Shown: positions 39,931 through 49,785, numbered from the stretch's first letter. The stretch: 64,000 nt of DNA from Phocaeicola vulgatus (GCA_022009975.1 CP091733.1:1849001-1913000), one strand, 5' to 3'. Notes: generated from the sequence alone by a model not told the origin. Made by a program: numbers and translations.

Positions 39931-40036
39931 AAGCATGGGAACATTCTCTTGAGCTATCTTACACTGGCATTAAAACAGCATTAAAACAGCGTTTAAACAC
40001 CGTTTTAATGCCATTTATTTGACACTAATCCATAGC
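39931..40036. repeat. 106-bp direct repeat, copy B
   Basis: Matches 35765-35870 at 105 of 106 positions. Here it is joined to an internal piece of a GH97 gene (GGDKQ) rather than to the C-terminal domain, so a deletion within GH97 ended exactly at the repeat edge. Confidence 0.85.
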
Positions 40037-40137
40037 TGCTTGTCGCCTCCGAAGAAATCCACTTTTATTCCCTTTACGCCGATTTTTTCCAGCCATGCCA
40101 TTTCCCTTTCTCGTGCGATGGAAATATTATTATAATG
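40015..40137 (-). pseudogene. Internal GH97 fragment
   Basis: Reads HYNNISIAREREMAWLEKIG, then VKGIKVDFFGGDKQ, a catalytic-barrel strand typical of GH97 (the GVKGxKVDFF element), then enters the 106-bp repeat and stops. It abuts the stop codon of the helicase gene. Together with 35859-36147 it is probably the remains of one or two copies of the same alpha-glucosidase gene. Confidence 0.65.
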
Positions 40138-43100
40138 TCAATTCATAAATGCTTCAACCTGGCAATCGGTGTATCCTCCATTCCGGCGAATATGATCTAT
40201 CAACCGCAGGAACGTCTGGTTTTGAGACAGAAGCTTCTCGTTTCCTACCAATATCATCTGCTCCCTCGCCCGGGTCAAAGCCACATTCAGTTTGCGGTCA
40301 ATCAAGCAACCCTCCTCTTCAAACACATTTTCCGTCAGGAAGGACAATTGGTTATGACGTTGGACCGTGAATCCATAAATCATCACATCCCGCTCACTCC
40401 CTTGGTAACGTTCCACCGTGTCAATCGTTATATCCAACAATTCGTCCACTTCGTAGGCAGCCAACTCCTTTCGTATCATCGCAATCTGGTTCCGGTAAGG
40501 GACAATGACGCCCACGCTCTCCGAAGGATCGAACCGTTTACCACTCTTCCGGTAGAGATTCCACACCGTATAAACCAACGAGCCAATAATCCGGGCTTCA
40601 GGCAAATTGGTCTTCAAGGAGTGCACACCGGACGGCAAAGGTGAATTCCAAAACAACTGCCGGTGGGAAGCCAACCACTCCTCCAAAGGATTACACAAGT
40701 CTGGTGAATAGCTCAACTCCGACTGTTGGTGGTCCAATGGGACCGGGCGCAACCGTTCATGATAAAAAGCCCGGTTCGGGAAAGAGGCGACATCCGGATG
40801 CATGCGTCCTTGACGTTCCATGCAATAAACCAACCGGGAATTATCCTTTTGCAAGGAGAGAAGCCGTTCAAACAGCGAATACCTGCAATTTAACAATCCG
40901 ATTTCGTTCAGTTGGGCATCTTCCACTTTCGACTCTTGTTCGTTTTGCATCACCACTGCCGGAAGTTGCTTATGGTCTCCAATAAAGACAAATTTACGGA
41001 TAGCGTCCTGCGTGCCGTGCTTGGCTGAGAGGAGAGCCAACAAATGGGGTTCCAATATCTGGGAAGCCTCGTCCACGATTGCCAATGAGAACTGCTTCAG
41101 GCGGAAGATGGCGGCATTTGAACTCAAGGCGGTCGTCGTTCCTACGAAGACCCGTGTCCCGGCTATCAATTGGCGGACATCACCCACCTGTTTGCAGCTG
41201 CTCGCTTTCTGGCCGAGCAAATAAGGCCTATACACCTCATCGCAAGAGACCGAACTTCCCACCCGGACAAAATCAATACGATGTTTCACCAACTTGCTGC
41301 AAATCTCATCTACCGCTCGATTGGTATATGACACCAGCAACACCGAAGTGTCCGGTTCCGACAATGTTTCCTTTAATATATTGACCAAGCCAAACGAAGT
41401 CTTTCCTGTGCCGGGAGGCCCGACCAACAAGAAATAATCTTTGGCCTGCTTTGCCTTCAACACCAATTCATTGAATCCACTGTCCCCATCCGAAGCGTTG
41501 TAATCTCCTATCAATTCCACAGCCGTGTCCACTTCCGGTTCCCGCTGGTTCAAAAGGAGCTTTTTCCGTTCCGGTGTTGCCGAAAGGAAAGCATACAAAG
41601 CCCGATAAAGGAATCCGAATGAAGATTCCACGAAATCATGTTCTATTGCCCATAAATAGGCTTCGGACTTTTCAAACAAGGAACGGTTCTTCTGCGGCGC
41701 GCGCAGCTTCACCGTAATCCGTTCCGGGAAAATCTCTATAATGTTGCAACGGAAGACCATCGTCTTGCGGACATCCGGCTCCTCTCCTTCCGGATAGGCA
41801 TACAACAAAGCGATATCTCCGATACGGAAATTGGGCTGGAAGTCTGCCGATGCCGGCGGGACAGCCAACCGGATTTGTGAAACTCCTGAATCTTCCTCCC
41901 TCTCCACTTCCAGGTCCGATATCGTCAAACGGTCATAAATGTCGCCGGTCTGCTTCTTCTCATCTAAAGTCGAATTCCAGACAGAGGAGAAACCGCTTCC
42001 CTCTTTGGTCGCATTCCCCAACTTTGCCAAAATCTGTTCCTTCTCCAAAAAGGTGAAGAAGCGGTTAAAGTAAGCCCTTTCCAAAGGCGAAGCCATGTGT
42101 ATCGGATGCAACAACCGGGCCAATTCGGGAGCGGTGAATTTATCCCACAACGTGCCTCCCGCTTGGTTGACATTCAGCCCGGACGGTGTCAGTTCCGCCA
42201 ACCGCTTGCCCGCTGCTCCTTCCCCATATTCAAACTCATCCGCAACAATCTCGTTCCTCAACCGAATCGCACGGAACAGCAATTCGGGGGCAGGACCCTC
42301 TTTCATCAGTCCGTCCGCATATTTGGAATAGAGCAAGAAGCAAGAGACCTCTTCGTTCCTTCGATGGAAATTATAATGAATCAAAGCCAGGTAGAGCAAC
42401 ATCTGCACATAATGCTTCTCTACATGCTTGTTGGTCAGATATTCGCGTTTGCCCGACTTCTGCTCCATCAATACCCGCAAATCTTCTTGCAGCAAATCCA
42501 TTCGTCCTTGCAGCCCCAACATCTCGGACAAAAAAGATGGCTCCAACACTATTTTATCCATATCCAAATAGCAGACTTTCGGGAACTGGTCATGGATAAT
42601 CCTTTCCAAATTATACTTTTGTTTTTTGGCCTGTTCATGGAACGTCGGCTGCATATCCGGACAGATGGCCAAGTTCAAAGCATTGTTCCGGAAGAACTGT
42701 TGCACACTTTCCCGATAAGGGATTGGATTCTTGCCATGGTAAATAACCTCGTCCAGCAGCTGTCCGGCAAAGTTTCCCAAAAGGATGGCTTGGCTATTGG
42801 CAGAAGGCTTGACCTTGTTCACCAAATAATTCAACGAGGTCGCCCCGTAATACTCGAAACAGGCCGCGACTGCCGATATGTCCAAAAGGTAATCGGGTTC
42901 CCAAATAATCAATTCGGCATAATAAACGCCCTCCTTCAAACGGGGACGGACAAGGTTCAATTGCGTATGGTCTGTCAGCAAATCCCCGATGTAACGCCAA
43001 TCCCCGAAATAGTTTTGGTAGGCGTAAGCAACACGCACGAACTCCGAGGATTCGTCCGCCGTCTTCCCGTAGATAAATCCATCGTCCCAGCTATCTACCA

Positions 43101-43512
43101 CGATACGCAAGTAATCGGCTGCCAAAGAGGCTTCCCTGCCGGAAGATGTATAAACAGGCAATAAACGGGAAGACAAATCCTTGGGGATAGGAATCCGGTA
43201 TATCGCACTGATAAACAAGGACAATGATTTCAAATCGTCCTGCCAAAAAGGGAGCAATCCGGATTCCGGCTGCCCATGGAGATTCCGGCAACGGGCACGG
43301 AACGCATTGATCCGCCGGTAATCCTCCTCTGCATAGCCCGCCTGTTTGCATAAATAATCCATACGGGCAAAAGGACCGGAGAAATCCAATTGGCCAAGGC
43401 GGGTCTGCTCTTTTATGGCCTCATTAAAGATTCGGTATAATTCTTTGTATCGTTCCTTTATAGGCATTTCCCCTCCCGACAAGGCAAGAATATCTTGAAA
43501 TAGAAATGGCAT
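40138..43512 (-). CDS. Dna2-like nuclease-helicase (SF1 with PD-(D/E)XK domain)
   Basis: 1124 residues, uninterrupted. The N-terminal third carries a RecB/Cas4-like nuclease signature: GLQGRMDLLQEDLRVLMEQK around residues 325-350 (Asp, then ExK), followed by HYVQMLLYLALIHYN (QxxxY-type motif). The C-terminal half is an SF1B helicase: Walker A GPPGTGKTSFG, SYTNRAVDEI (Ia), DEASQILEPHLL (II), GDHKQLPAVV (III), VERYQGSERDV (V) and NVALTRAREQMILVG (VI). This is the layout of Dna2, which processes flaps and ends during repair. Divergent from topB with a shared 160-base promoter region; TATCTTTG on the minus strand at 43572-43579 is a likely -7 box. Confidence 0.87.
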   Translation of the reverse strand: MPFLFQDILALSGGEMPIKERYKELYRIFNEAIKEQTRLGQLDFSGPFARMDYLCKQAGYAEEDYRRINAFRARCRNLHGQPESGLLPFWQDDLKSLSLFISAIYRIPIPKDLSSRLLPVYTSSGREASLAADYLRIVVDSWDDGFIYGKTADESSEFVRVAYAYQNYFGDWRYIGDLLTDHTQLNLVRPRLKEGVYYAELIIWEPDYLLDISAVAACFEYYGATSLNYLVNKVKPSANSQAILLGNFAGQLLDEVIYHGKNPIPYRESVQQFFRNNALNLAICPDMQPTFHEQAKKQKYNLERIIHDQFPKVCYLDMDKIVLEPSFLSEMLGLQGRMDLLQEDLRVLMEQKSGKREYLTNKHVEKHYVQMLLYLALIHYNFHRRNEEVSCFLLYSKYADGLMKEGPAPELLFRAIRLRNEIVADEFEYGEGAAGKRLAELTPSGLNVNQAGGTLWDKFTAPELARLLHPIHMASPLERAYFNRFFTFLEKEQILAKLGNATKEGSGFSSVWNSTLDEKKQTGDIYDRLTISDLEVEREEDSGVSQIRLAVPPASADFQPNFRIGDIALLYAYPEGEEPDVRKTMVFRCNIIEIFPERITVKLRAPQKNRSLFEKSEAYLWAIEHDFVESSFGFLYRALYAFLSATPERKKLLLNQREPEVDTAVELIGDYNASDGDSGFNELVLKAKQAKDYFLLVGPPGTGKTSFGLVNILKETLSEPDTSVLLVSYTNRAVDEICSKLVKHRIDFVRVGSSVSCDEVYRPYLLGQKASSCKQVGDVRQLIAGTRVFVGTTTALSSNAAIFRLKQFSLAIVDEASQILEPHLLALLSAKHGTQDAIRKFVFIGDHKQLPAVVMQNEQESKVEDAQLNEIGLLNCRYSLFERLLSLQKDNSRLVYCMERQGRMHPDVASFPNRAFYHERLRPVPLDHQQSELSYSPDLCNPLEEWLASHRQLFWNSPLPSGVHSLKTNLPEARIIGSLVYTVWNLYRKSGKRFDPSESVGVIVPYRNQIAMIRKELAAYEVDELLDITIDTVERYQGSERDVMIYGFTVQRHNQLSFLTENVFEEEGCLIDRKLNVALTRAREQMILVGNEKLLSQNQTFLRLIDHIRRNGGYTDCQVEAFMN

Positions 43513-43617
43513 GAATGATTATCCCCTTGAGTCTCCATTAATCGTTATCCGCTTTAGTTTTTGCTATTTGACAAAGATACGCCCTTTTCACCAACATTTC
43601 CACAAGAAAAAGGTGTT

Positions 43618-43649
43618 TTTGCATAAATAAGCAAGAATCACTACCTTTG
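43618..43649 (+). promoter_or_regulatory. Bacteroidetes-type promoter for topB
   Basis: TTTG (43618-43621), a 20-base spacer and TACCTTTG (43642-43649) match the consensus, 25 bases before the topB ATG. Confidence 0.7.
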
Positions 43650-43674
43650 CCAACCATTAGAGGAAAGGACAAAG

Positions 43675-45736
43675 ATGAAAGTATGTATTGCTGAAAAGCC
43701 GAGTGTGGCTCGTGAAATAGCGGACGTCTTAGGTGCGACCGAGCGGAAAAACGGTTATATAGAGGGGGAATGGCTATCAAGTGACATGGACATTCGGGCA
43801 TCTATGCACTCTGAAAGAGCCTCATGATTATGCACAGGAATGGAAACGCTGGGCGTTATCTTCTTTGCCGATGGTTCCTCCCCGGTTCGGCATCAAGCTC
43901 ATCAGCAATCCGACCTACGAACAGCAATTCAAAGTGATTGAATCCCTCATGCAGAATGCCGACATGATCATCAATTGTGGTGATGCCGGGCAAGAAGGGG
44001 AATTGATACAACGCTGGGTCATGCAAAAAGCCGGCGCCAAATGCCCGGTGTACCGCCTATGGATTTCCTCCTTGACGGAAGAGGCAATCCGGGACGGGTT
44101 CCAACAACTGAGAGAGCAAACGGAATTCAACAAACTATACGAAGCCGGACTCTCAAGAGCCATCGGCGATTGGCTTTTGGGAATGAATGCGACCCGCTTG
44201 TACACGCTCCGGTACGGGCAAAACAGGCAAGTCCTTTCCATCGGGCGCGTCCAGACTCCCACATTGGCTTTGATTGTAAACCGCCAAGCTGAAATAGAGA
44301 ATTTCAAGCCGGAGCCTTATTGGGAGTTGAAAACCATTTACCGCAATGTCACTTTCTCTGCCACGAAAGGGAAGTTTACGAAGAAAGAAGAGGGAGAGGC
44401 TTTTTTGGAAAAGGTAAAGGAGGACGACTTCACCGTGACGGATGTGTCGGAGAAGAAAGGGAAAGAATATGCTCCCCGCCTGTTTGACTTGACTTCCCTC
44501 CAAGTGGAATGCAATAAAAAGTTCGCTTTCACTGCCGATGACACCTTGAAGCTTATCCAATCGTTATATGAAAAGAAAGTGACAACGTATCCCCGTGTGG
44601 ACACGACTTTCCTGAGCGACGATATCTATCCGAAAGTCCCTGCCACGCTGAACGGATTGGTTGACTATTCGGAACTGACCGCTCCTTTGAAGGGAATCAA
44701 GTTGCCCAAAAGCAAGCGTGTGTTTGACAATACGAAAATAACGGACCACCATGCCATCATACCGACAGGCGTCCCTGCGCGCAACTTGACGGACAACGAG
44801 CGGAAAGTGTATGATTTGGTCGCCCGCCGTTTCATAGCGGCTTTTTACCCCGACTGCGAAATTTCCACGACAACGGTTTTGGGGAAAGTGGGGGATATCG
44901 ACTTTAAAGTAAGCGGGAAACAAATCCTTAAGCCCGGATGGAGAAGTGTCTTTGCCACCGAGCCCAAAGAGAGCGACCCGGACAATAACGCGCAAGAAGA
45001 AGAGGCTGTCCTTCCTGATTTCCACAAAGGGGAAAGCGGTCCCCACCAACCTATATTAAAAGAGACTTGGACAACCCCGCCCAAGCCTTACACGGAAGCT
45101 ACGTTGTTACGGGCGATGGAAACTGCCGGCAAATTAGTGGACAACGACGAGCTGAGGGATGCTTTGAAAGAAAACGGCATCGGACGACCTTCAACCCGCG
45201 CCGCTATCATCGAAACGCTATTCAAACGCAACTACATCCGGAAGGAGAGGAAAAGCCTTTATCCGACAGCTACGGGCAAAGAGCTTATCAGCGTCATCCA
45301 AGAAGAGTTGCTGAAAAGTGCGGAGCTGACCGGATTATGGGAGAAGAAGTTGAGGCAAATAGAAAAAGGGACTTACGAAGCCCGTACTTTTTTGGAAGAG
45401 CTGAAGCAAATGGTCAATGAGATTGTCATCCACGTCCTCTCCGACCAAACGGGGAAAAGCATTACCATTGAAAACCAAAGCCAAACGGCATCCAAGAAAA
45501 AAACAGAGGCTGCTGCCAAGGAAAACAGTGGGAAGAAAAGCAAAAAGGGAACACGCTCCAAATCCGCCAAGGCTGTCTGTCCTTTGTGCGGCAAAGGATC
45601 CATCCTCAGGGGGAAAACGGCATACGGTTGTTCGGAGTATAAGAACGGTTGCGCTTTCCGGTTGGATTATGCAAAATATGGAGCGGGACTTACGGATGAG
45701 CAGTTGATCCCAATCCTTGAAGGGTTTAAAGATTGA
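43675..45736 (+). CDS. topB: DNA topoisomerase III (one frameshift as read)
   Basis: About 686 residues starting MKVCIAEKPSVAREIADVLG (TOPRIM domain). The frame breaks in the G5 run at 43764-43768; removing one G gives IEGNGYQVTWTFGHLCTLKE without a gap. Then ADMIINCGDAGQEGELIQRW (TOPRIM acidic residues; DxDREGE-like), ALIVNRQAEIE, and SIGRVQTPTLAL after the active-site Tyr region, and a C-terminal zinc-finger module (CPLCGKGSILRGKTAYGCSE). Type IA topoisomerases relax negative supercoils and decatenate DNA by single-strand passage. A single homopolymer error explains the break. Confidence 0.9.
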
Positions 45737-45819
45737 AAGGCACGGTGTGCCGGCATAATCTACCAAACAGCCCGGTTCCCGCCGGGAATTTGGGGGTGAC
45801 ACGATGACGAAGCCAATAA

Positions 45820-45860
45820 AAAGGCGGTGTGACGTAACGACTATCCGACACACCGCCTTT
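45820..45860. terminator. Bidirectional terminator between topB and serS
   Basis: AAAGGCGGTGTG (45820-45831) pairs perfectly with CACACCGCCTTT (45849-45860), with A-rich sequence on the left and T-rich on the right, between convergent genes. Confidence 0.8.
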
Positions 45861-45881
45861 ATATTTCAGTTTGTCCTTTTA

Positions 45882-47157
45882 TTATTTTATCATATCAAAA
45901 CCGGTATAAGGGACCAAGGCTTTTGGAATACGGATTCCTTCCGGGGTCTGGTTGTTTTCCAAGAGGGCAGCCACGATACGGGGCAATGCCAATGCACTGC
46001 CGTTCAATGTATGGCACAACTGGATTTCTTGTCCGCATCACGATAACGGCATTTCAGGCGGTTGGCTTGGTACGTGTCAAAGTTGGACACAGAGCTGACC
46101 TCCAACCAACGTTTTTGCGCTTCTGAATAAACTTCAAAGTCATAACAGATAGCGGCAGTAAAGCTAATATCTCCACCACAAAGGCGAAGGATGCGATACG
46201 GCAACTCCAACTTCTGCAACAGACCTTCCACATGGTCCAACATTTCTTGGTGGGAAACCTTTGAATGTTCCGGAGTGTCGATGCGGACCAGCTCCACCTT
46301 TGAAAATTCATGGAGACGGTTCAAACCGCGCACATCCTTACCATAAGAACCTGCCTCCCTGCGGAAACATTGCGTGTAAGCACAATTCTTAACCGGCAAT
46401 TGCTTTTCATCCAAAATCACATCCCTATAAATATTGGTAACAGGGACTTCTGCTGTCGGGATCAAGTATAAATCATCCAAATTGCAATGGTACATCTGTC
46501 CCTCTTTATCCGGCAGCTGGCCTGTGCCGTACCCGGAAGCCTGGTTAACGACTGTCGGCGGCATGATTTCCAAATAACCGGCATTGCGTGCCTCGTCCAA
46601 GAAGAAATTGATCAATGCCCTTTGCAAACGGGCACCCTGGCCAATATAAACCGGGAAACCTGCACCCGTAATCTTTACACCCTAAGGTCGAAGTCGATCA
46701 AATTGTACTTCTTCGCCAACTCCCAGTGAGGTAACGCATTCTTTGGAAGTTCTGTTTCCATTCCCCCCATTTTGACAACCAAATTGTCTTCTGCGCCATT
46801 CCCTTCCGGCACCTCGTCATACGGCACATTCGGAATGGTGAACAACAAAGTCTGCATATCCTCAGCCGCTTTATCCATTTCGGCTTGCAAAGACTTGTTG
46901 CTCTCCTTGATTTCAGCTACATGTTTCTTGGCAGCCTCAGCTTCCTCTTTCTTGCCCTCTTTCATCAACGCCCCGATCGATCTGGACAGCTGGTTGACTT
47001 CGGACAAATTTTTATCCAAAATATTTTGAGTACTACGTCTTTTACTGTTCAACTCCAGCACTTCCGCAATTGTTTCCTTTGCATTTTTAAAGTGCTTCTT
47101 TTCCAAACCGGCAATCACTTTGTCAGTTTGTTCCATAATCATTTTAAGCGTCAACAT
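45882..47157 (-). CDS. serS: Seryl-tRNA synthetase (two frameshifts as read)
   Basis: About 424 residues. N-terminal coiled-coil arm starting MLTLKMIMEQTDKV and including KHVAEIKESNKSLQAEMDKA. Class II motifs: motif 2 AYTQCFRREAGSYGKDVRGL, and motif 3 at the C-terminus, TLNGSALALPRIVAALLENN, ending GFDMIK at 45882. The frame breaks near 46680 (FDL then VKITGAGFPVYIG) and near 46022 (DADKK then LCHTLNG, one base missing). It charges tRNA-Ser and tRNA-Sec and is essential, so two real frameshifts are implausible. A minus-strand TATCTTTG at 47190-47197 fits a promoter. Confidence 0.9.
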
Positions 47158-47240
47158 CTCTTTCTATGTTTATTATTCTTTTCTGACTGCAAAGATAATC
47201 AAAACGGAGGCAGAATGAAACGAACTGTCCTATTTTTTCT

Positions 47241-47780
47241 TTATTTGCTTACTCTACCTCCGCAAATCCATGTCCTCATATAATACGGCTCGCTCAAGCT
47301 GCTGACCACGACTCCCTTGGAAGTGCTTGCATGGATGAATCGCCCATTCTTCAAATAAACGCCCACATGGCTGGGGGTTTTCTTGTTTTTCCCGGAATGG
47401 AAGAATACCAAATCCCCCTCTTGCAGTTGCCCCCTGCCAATCCTCTTGCAATCCCTCTTCAACATCTCGGCCGCAGACCGGGATAGTTTTTTCCTATAGA
47501 TGGTTTTGTATATTTGAGTGGCAAATCCGGAGCAATCCACCCCTTGCTTGCTCATGCCGCCCAGACGATGAGGCACGCCCAACCAACGTGCACCTTCGTT
47601 GTACAAGAATATATTATCATGTTCCGTAATCTTCACCCCATATAAACGCCCCAAGGCTTTAGGACCTTTGAAGTCCGCCGGCAGGGAGACCTTTTCCACC
47701 TTGCGGCTGACACATGACGCCAACAACAAGACAAAAAAGGCAAGCATGCCCTTTATAAAGCATCTTTTTGTCTGTATCAT
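47241..47780 (-). CDS. NlpC/P60 family cell-wall hydrolase lipoprotein
   Basis: 179 residues. Signal peptide and lipobox (MLAFFVLLLASCVSRK), then the NlpC/P60 papain-like domain: catalytic Cys in GVDCSGFATQIYK, His in KTPSHVGVYLKNGRFIHAS and a third polar residue nearby. Such enzymes cleave the gamma-D-Glu to meso-DAP bond of peptidoglycan stem peptides, acting from the membrane. A single gene; minus-strand TAACTTTG near 47844-47851 is a plausible promoter. Its promoter and leader are partly copied at 50.65-50.80 kb. Confidence 0.88.
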   Translation of the reverse strand: MIQTKRCFIKGMLAFFVLLLASCVSRKVEKVSLPADFKGPKALGRLYGVKITEHDNIFLYNEGARWLGVPHRLGGMSKQGVDCSGFATQIYKTIYRKKLSRSAAEMLKRDCKRIGRGQLQEGDLVFFHSGKNKKTPSHVGVYLKNGRFIHASTSKGVVVSSLSEPYYMRTWICGGRVSK

Positions 47781-47810
47781 TCCTAAATCGTGTTTTTACA
47801 AGAGAGCACC

Positions 47811-47942
47811 ATGGAATCCAAAGCACTCCTTCCGTTCCACAGCAAAGTTAATGTATTTTCCAAAAAACGACCCTCTTTGGCCTTCTTTTCCGTCATCCGA
47901 GAGAAATATACCATCCCAAAAGAGGAAAAGAGGAAAAGCACC
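47811..47942. repeat. NlpC upstream region, duplicated at 50680-50797
   Basis: TATACCATCCCAAAAGAGGA and the preceding CTTCTTTTCCGTCATCCGAG match the stretch ending near 50797, as do ATGGAATCC and CAGCAAAGTTAATG. The two copies flank the block holding the 75-residue protein, the repeats, the HU gene and the lipoprotein. Confidence 0.7.
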
Positions 47943-48074
47943 CAATGGATTGTATAGTTTAAAAGTTTAGAAAAAAACACGGAAGTTTCTTATCAAGAAA
48001 TACATCACAGACGACAAATTTCAATTCCATAAAGATACGATTAGAACTATAATTCAAATGCGTTGGCAAGGTCG

Positions 48075-48302
48075 TCATGTATAGGCGCATCGTTGTGATA
48101 CTTTTTTGATTTCCTCCAGCATTTTGTCAGGGATGTCGGTTTTGTCAATAGCTTTCAATAAGGCTTCGCCTTTCACGGCAAGTTTGTTGCTTGCCGTCAG
48201 GTTCTTCGCTAAAGCTCTGGCACAGTCGTTTGCCTTTAAAATTTCCGTCGGTTCCGAGTTTTCGGTTGTCTGTAAGATTTCAGCTTTTTTTGAAATTCCC
48301 AT
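48075..48302 (-). CDS. 75-residue hypothetical protein
   Basis: Starts MGISKKAEILQTTENSEPTE and continues as a charged helical protein (CARALAKNLTASNKLAVKGE, IPDKMLEEIKKVSQRCAYT). I prefer ATG 48302 over an in-frame upstream ATG at 48434 because the upstream extension is hydrophobic and dissimilar. Family unknown; small size and charge would suit a DNA- or protein-binding accessory factor, but that is a guess. Confidence 0.5.
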   Translation of the reverse strand: MGISKKAEILQTTENSEPTEILKANDCARALAKNLTASNKLAVKGEALLKAIDKTDIPDKMLEEIKKVSQRCAYT

Positions 48303-48501
48303 AGTCGTTTTTGAAAAATTTATTTTGAAAATGTCAATCACGAAAGGATCCGTTCCCCATCTGATTGCATTGCAAATATACGCATTAATTTCTGCGGAAG
48401 CAAGTAAAACCAAAGATAAATTAATCATTAACATTTATTCACTTTGCGTTTTTTCATTAAATTTTTTTCTCTCGCACGCACTTTAGAGAGAGAGAGAATT
48501 T

Positions 48502-48561
48502 TATTCTATTCTATTCTATTCTATTCTATTCTTTCCTATTCTATTCTATTCTATTCTATTC
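48502..48561. repeat. Pentanucleotide microsatellite (TATTC)
   Basis: Six TATTC units (48502-48531), one TTTCC variant (48532-48536) and five more TATTC units (48537-48561). A short AG-dinucleotide run (AGAGAGAGAGAG) precedes it at about 48485-48497. It lies 200 bases upstream of the 75-residue gene and 540 bases before the HU gene. Confidence 0.9.
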
Positions 48562-48810
48562 TTTGTTGAAAAAAGTACGTTTTTTTTGCATTTTGAGCGG
48601 TTTTTTCGCCTCGTTTGCACGTTTTTTTGGAGTTTTTGCATCCTTTTTTTGAGTAAAATTGCACGTTTTAAACCCACAACCGACCACATAACACTAAATG
48701 TCAACGCTTTATGTGTTATTAAAATGATTTAATTATCCTTTTCTTTAGATTTATTGTTCCAATTTTTATATTTTTTCGTGGCACATTTTTTTTCATCCAA
48801 AACACCCATC

Positions 48811-48894
48811 AAAAACGTCCGAAGTTTTTCCAAAAACGTCCAATGTTTTTCCGGAAACGTCCGATGTTTTTTCAAAAACAACGGTTGTTTTTTC
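48811..48894. repeat. Four degenerate 21-bp tandem units, each partly palindromic
   Basis: Units at 48811-48831, 48832-48852, 48853-48873 and 48874-48894. Each follows the pattern AAAAACGTCCGATG then TTTTTCC, so each can fold on itself (GGAAAAAC with GTTTTTCC). Because 21 is a multiple of three, open frames on both strands show 7-residue repeats, which explains apparent ORFs here; I do not call them genes. Confidence 0.75.
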
Positions 48895-49103
48895 CCAAAT
48901 AAACCCTCCTTTTCTGTGAATATTTGTAAACGGAAGTAAAACGAACGTAAAGGCGGAAGAAACTGCAAGATGGTGCGGGAAAATGCAGGAATGTGCAGAA
49001 ATGTGCAAAAATATGCAACTTGGGACGTGCTATGACGTGTCCGTCAACTCCACGCTTTCCTGCCGCCTTACCTTTGCCCCCGTAATCTTTAAACTATAAA
49101 CAA

Positions 49104-49547
49104 ATGTCATTGAAATTTACAGTAGTAGCAAGGAAAAACCTTAGCAAAGGCGCACCGGAAGATTCCAAATTGTTCTACGCACAGGCAAGACAAATGGGAA
49201 CGGTGGGCATTGACGAATTGTGCGATGAAATCGCTGAAACGTGCACGCTGACCTCGGCGGACTTGAAATGTGCGCTCGACCGCCTTGCGTGGTCGATTGC
49301 CAAGCATGCCAAAGAGGGCAGAAGCGTGCAGGTGGGCGAATTGGGGAACTTCCGCATGAGCATCAGCTCCAAGGGCGTGGAGACGGAAGAGCAAATGAAC
49401 GCCACGCTTATCAGGAAGGCGAACTTGTTGTTCTATCCGGGCAAACGGCTGCGGAGCGCAAGGAAGGAAGCCCGCTTCGAGAAGTTCGTGGCCAAGAAAG
49501 AGGAGCAGAAAGCGGGTGGAGGCGGCAATGAAAGCCCGGGGGCGTAA
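49104..49547 (+). CDS. HU-like DNA-binding protein
   Basis: 147 residues (MSLKFTVVARKNLSKGAPED, LTSADLKCALDRLAWSIAKH, GRSVQVGELGNFRMSISSKG) with a Gly-rich basic tail. This is the Bacteroidetes HU-related family (HU-HIG type), longer than classical HU (90 residues) and with a variable C-terminal extension. It should bend or coat DNA. The start codon follows a long AT-rich repeat region. The next small membrane gene overlaps its end. Confidence 0.85.
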   Translation: MSLKFTVVARKNLSKGAPEDSKLFYAQARQMGTVGIDELCDEIAETCTLTSADLKCALDRLAWSIAKHAKEGRSVQVGELGNFRMSISSKGVETEEQMNATLIRKANLLFYPGKRLRSARKEARFEKFVAKKEEQKAGGGGNESPGA

Positions 49548-49739
49548 GATGCTGCTCCTTGTGATGCCCTGCCTGGCATTGGCGTGCTCCTCCTGTTGCT
49601 GGGCTTCTGGGTTCCCCCGGTCGGCATCATCGACAGCTTCGTCCTCGTCGCATTCGGGGAGATGAGCACCTTCACCGGGGCATTGCTGGGGATTGATTAC
49701 CGGTACAGGTATGATGCCAGTAAACATTACAAGAAATGA
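49528..49739 (+). CDS. Small membrane protein overlapping the HU-like gene (frameshifted as read)
   Basis: ATG 49528 lies inside the end of the HU-like gene (MKARGRKMLLLVMPCLA). A one-base change near 49575-49590 leads into GVLLLLLGFWVPPVGIIDSF and TGALLGIDYRYRYDASKHYK, ending TGA 49737-49739. Small proteins with this two-helix layout commonly follow HU-like genes in Bacteroides; function unknown. Confidence 0.6.
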
Positions 49740-49750
49740 GGAAAGGCGGT

Positions 49751-49785
49751 GTGCCTGCATCCAACAGCCGTTTGGATGCAGGCAC
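49751..49785 (+). terminator. Terminator after the HU-like/small membrane gene pair
   Basis: GTGCCTGCATCCAA (49751-49764) pairs perfectly with TTGGATGCAGGCAC (49772-49785), followed by TTTAATATTTT. Confidence 0.8.

Noticed and set aside
48729..49008. Overlapping ORFs with 7-residue repeats (KKHRTF-like) as a real repeat protein.
   Set aside because: Open frames with 7-residue repeats occur on both strands because the DNA repeat is 21 bp long and AT-rich; no start signal or conserved domain supports one.
49107..49760. Leftward 217-codon ORF opposite the HU-like gene.
   Set aside because: The HU-like protein on the plus strand has clear family motifs, and the antisense frame is rich in His/Arg/Ala as expected for a GC-rich shadow.
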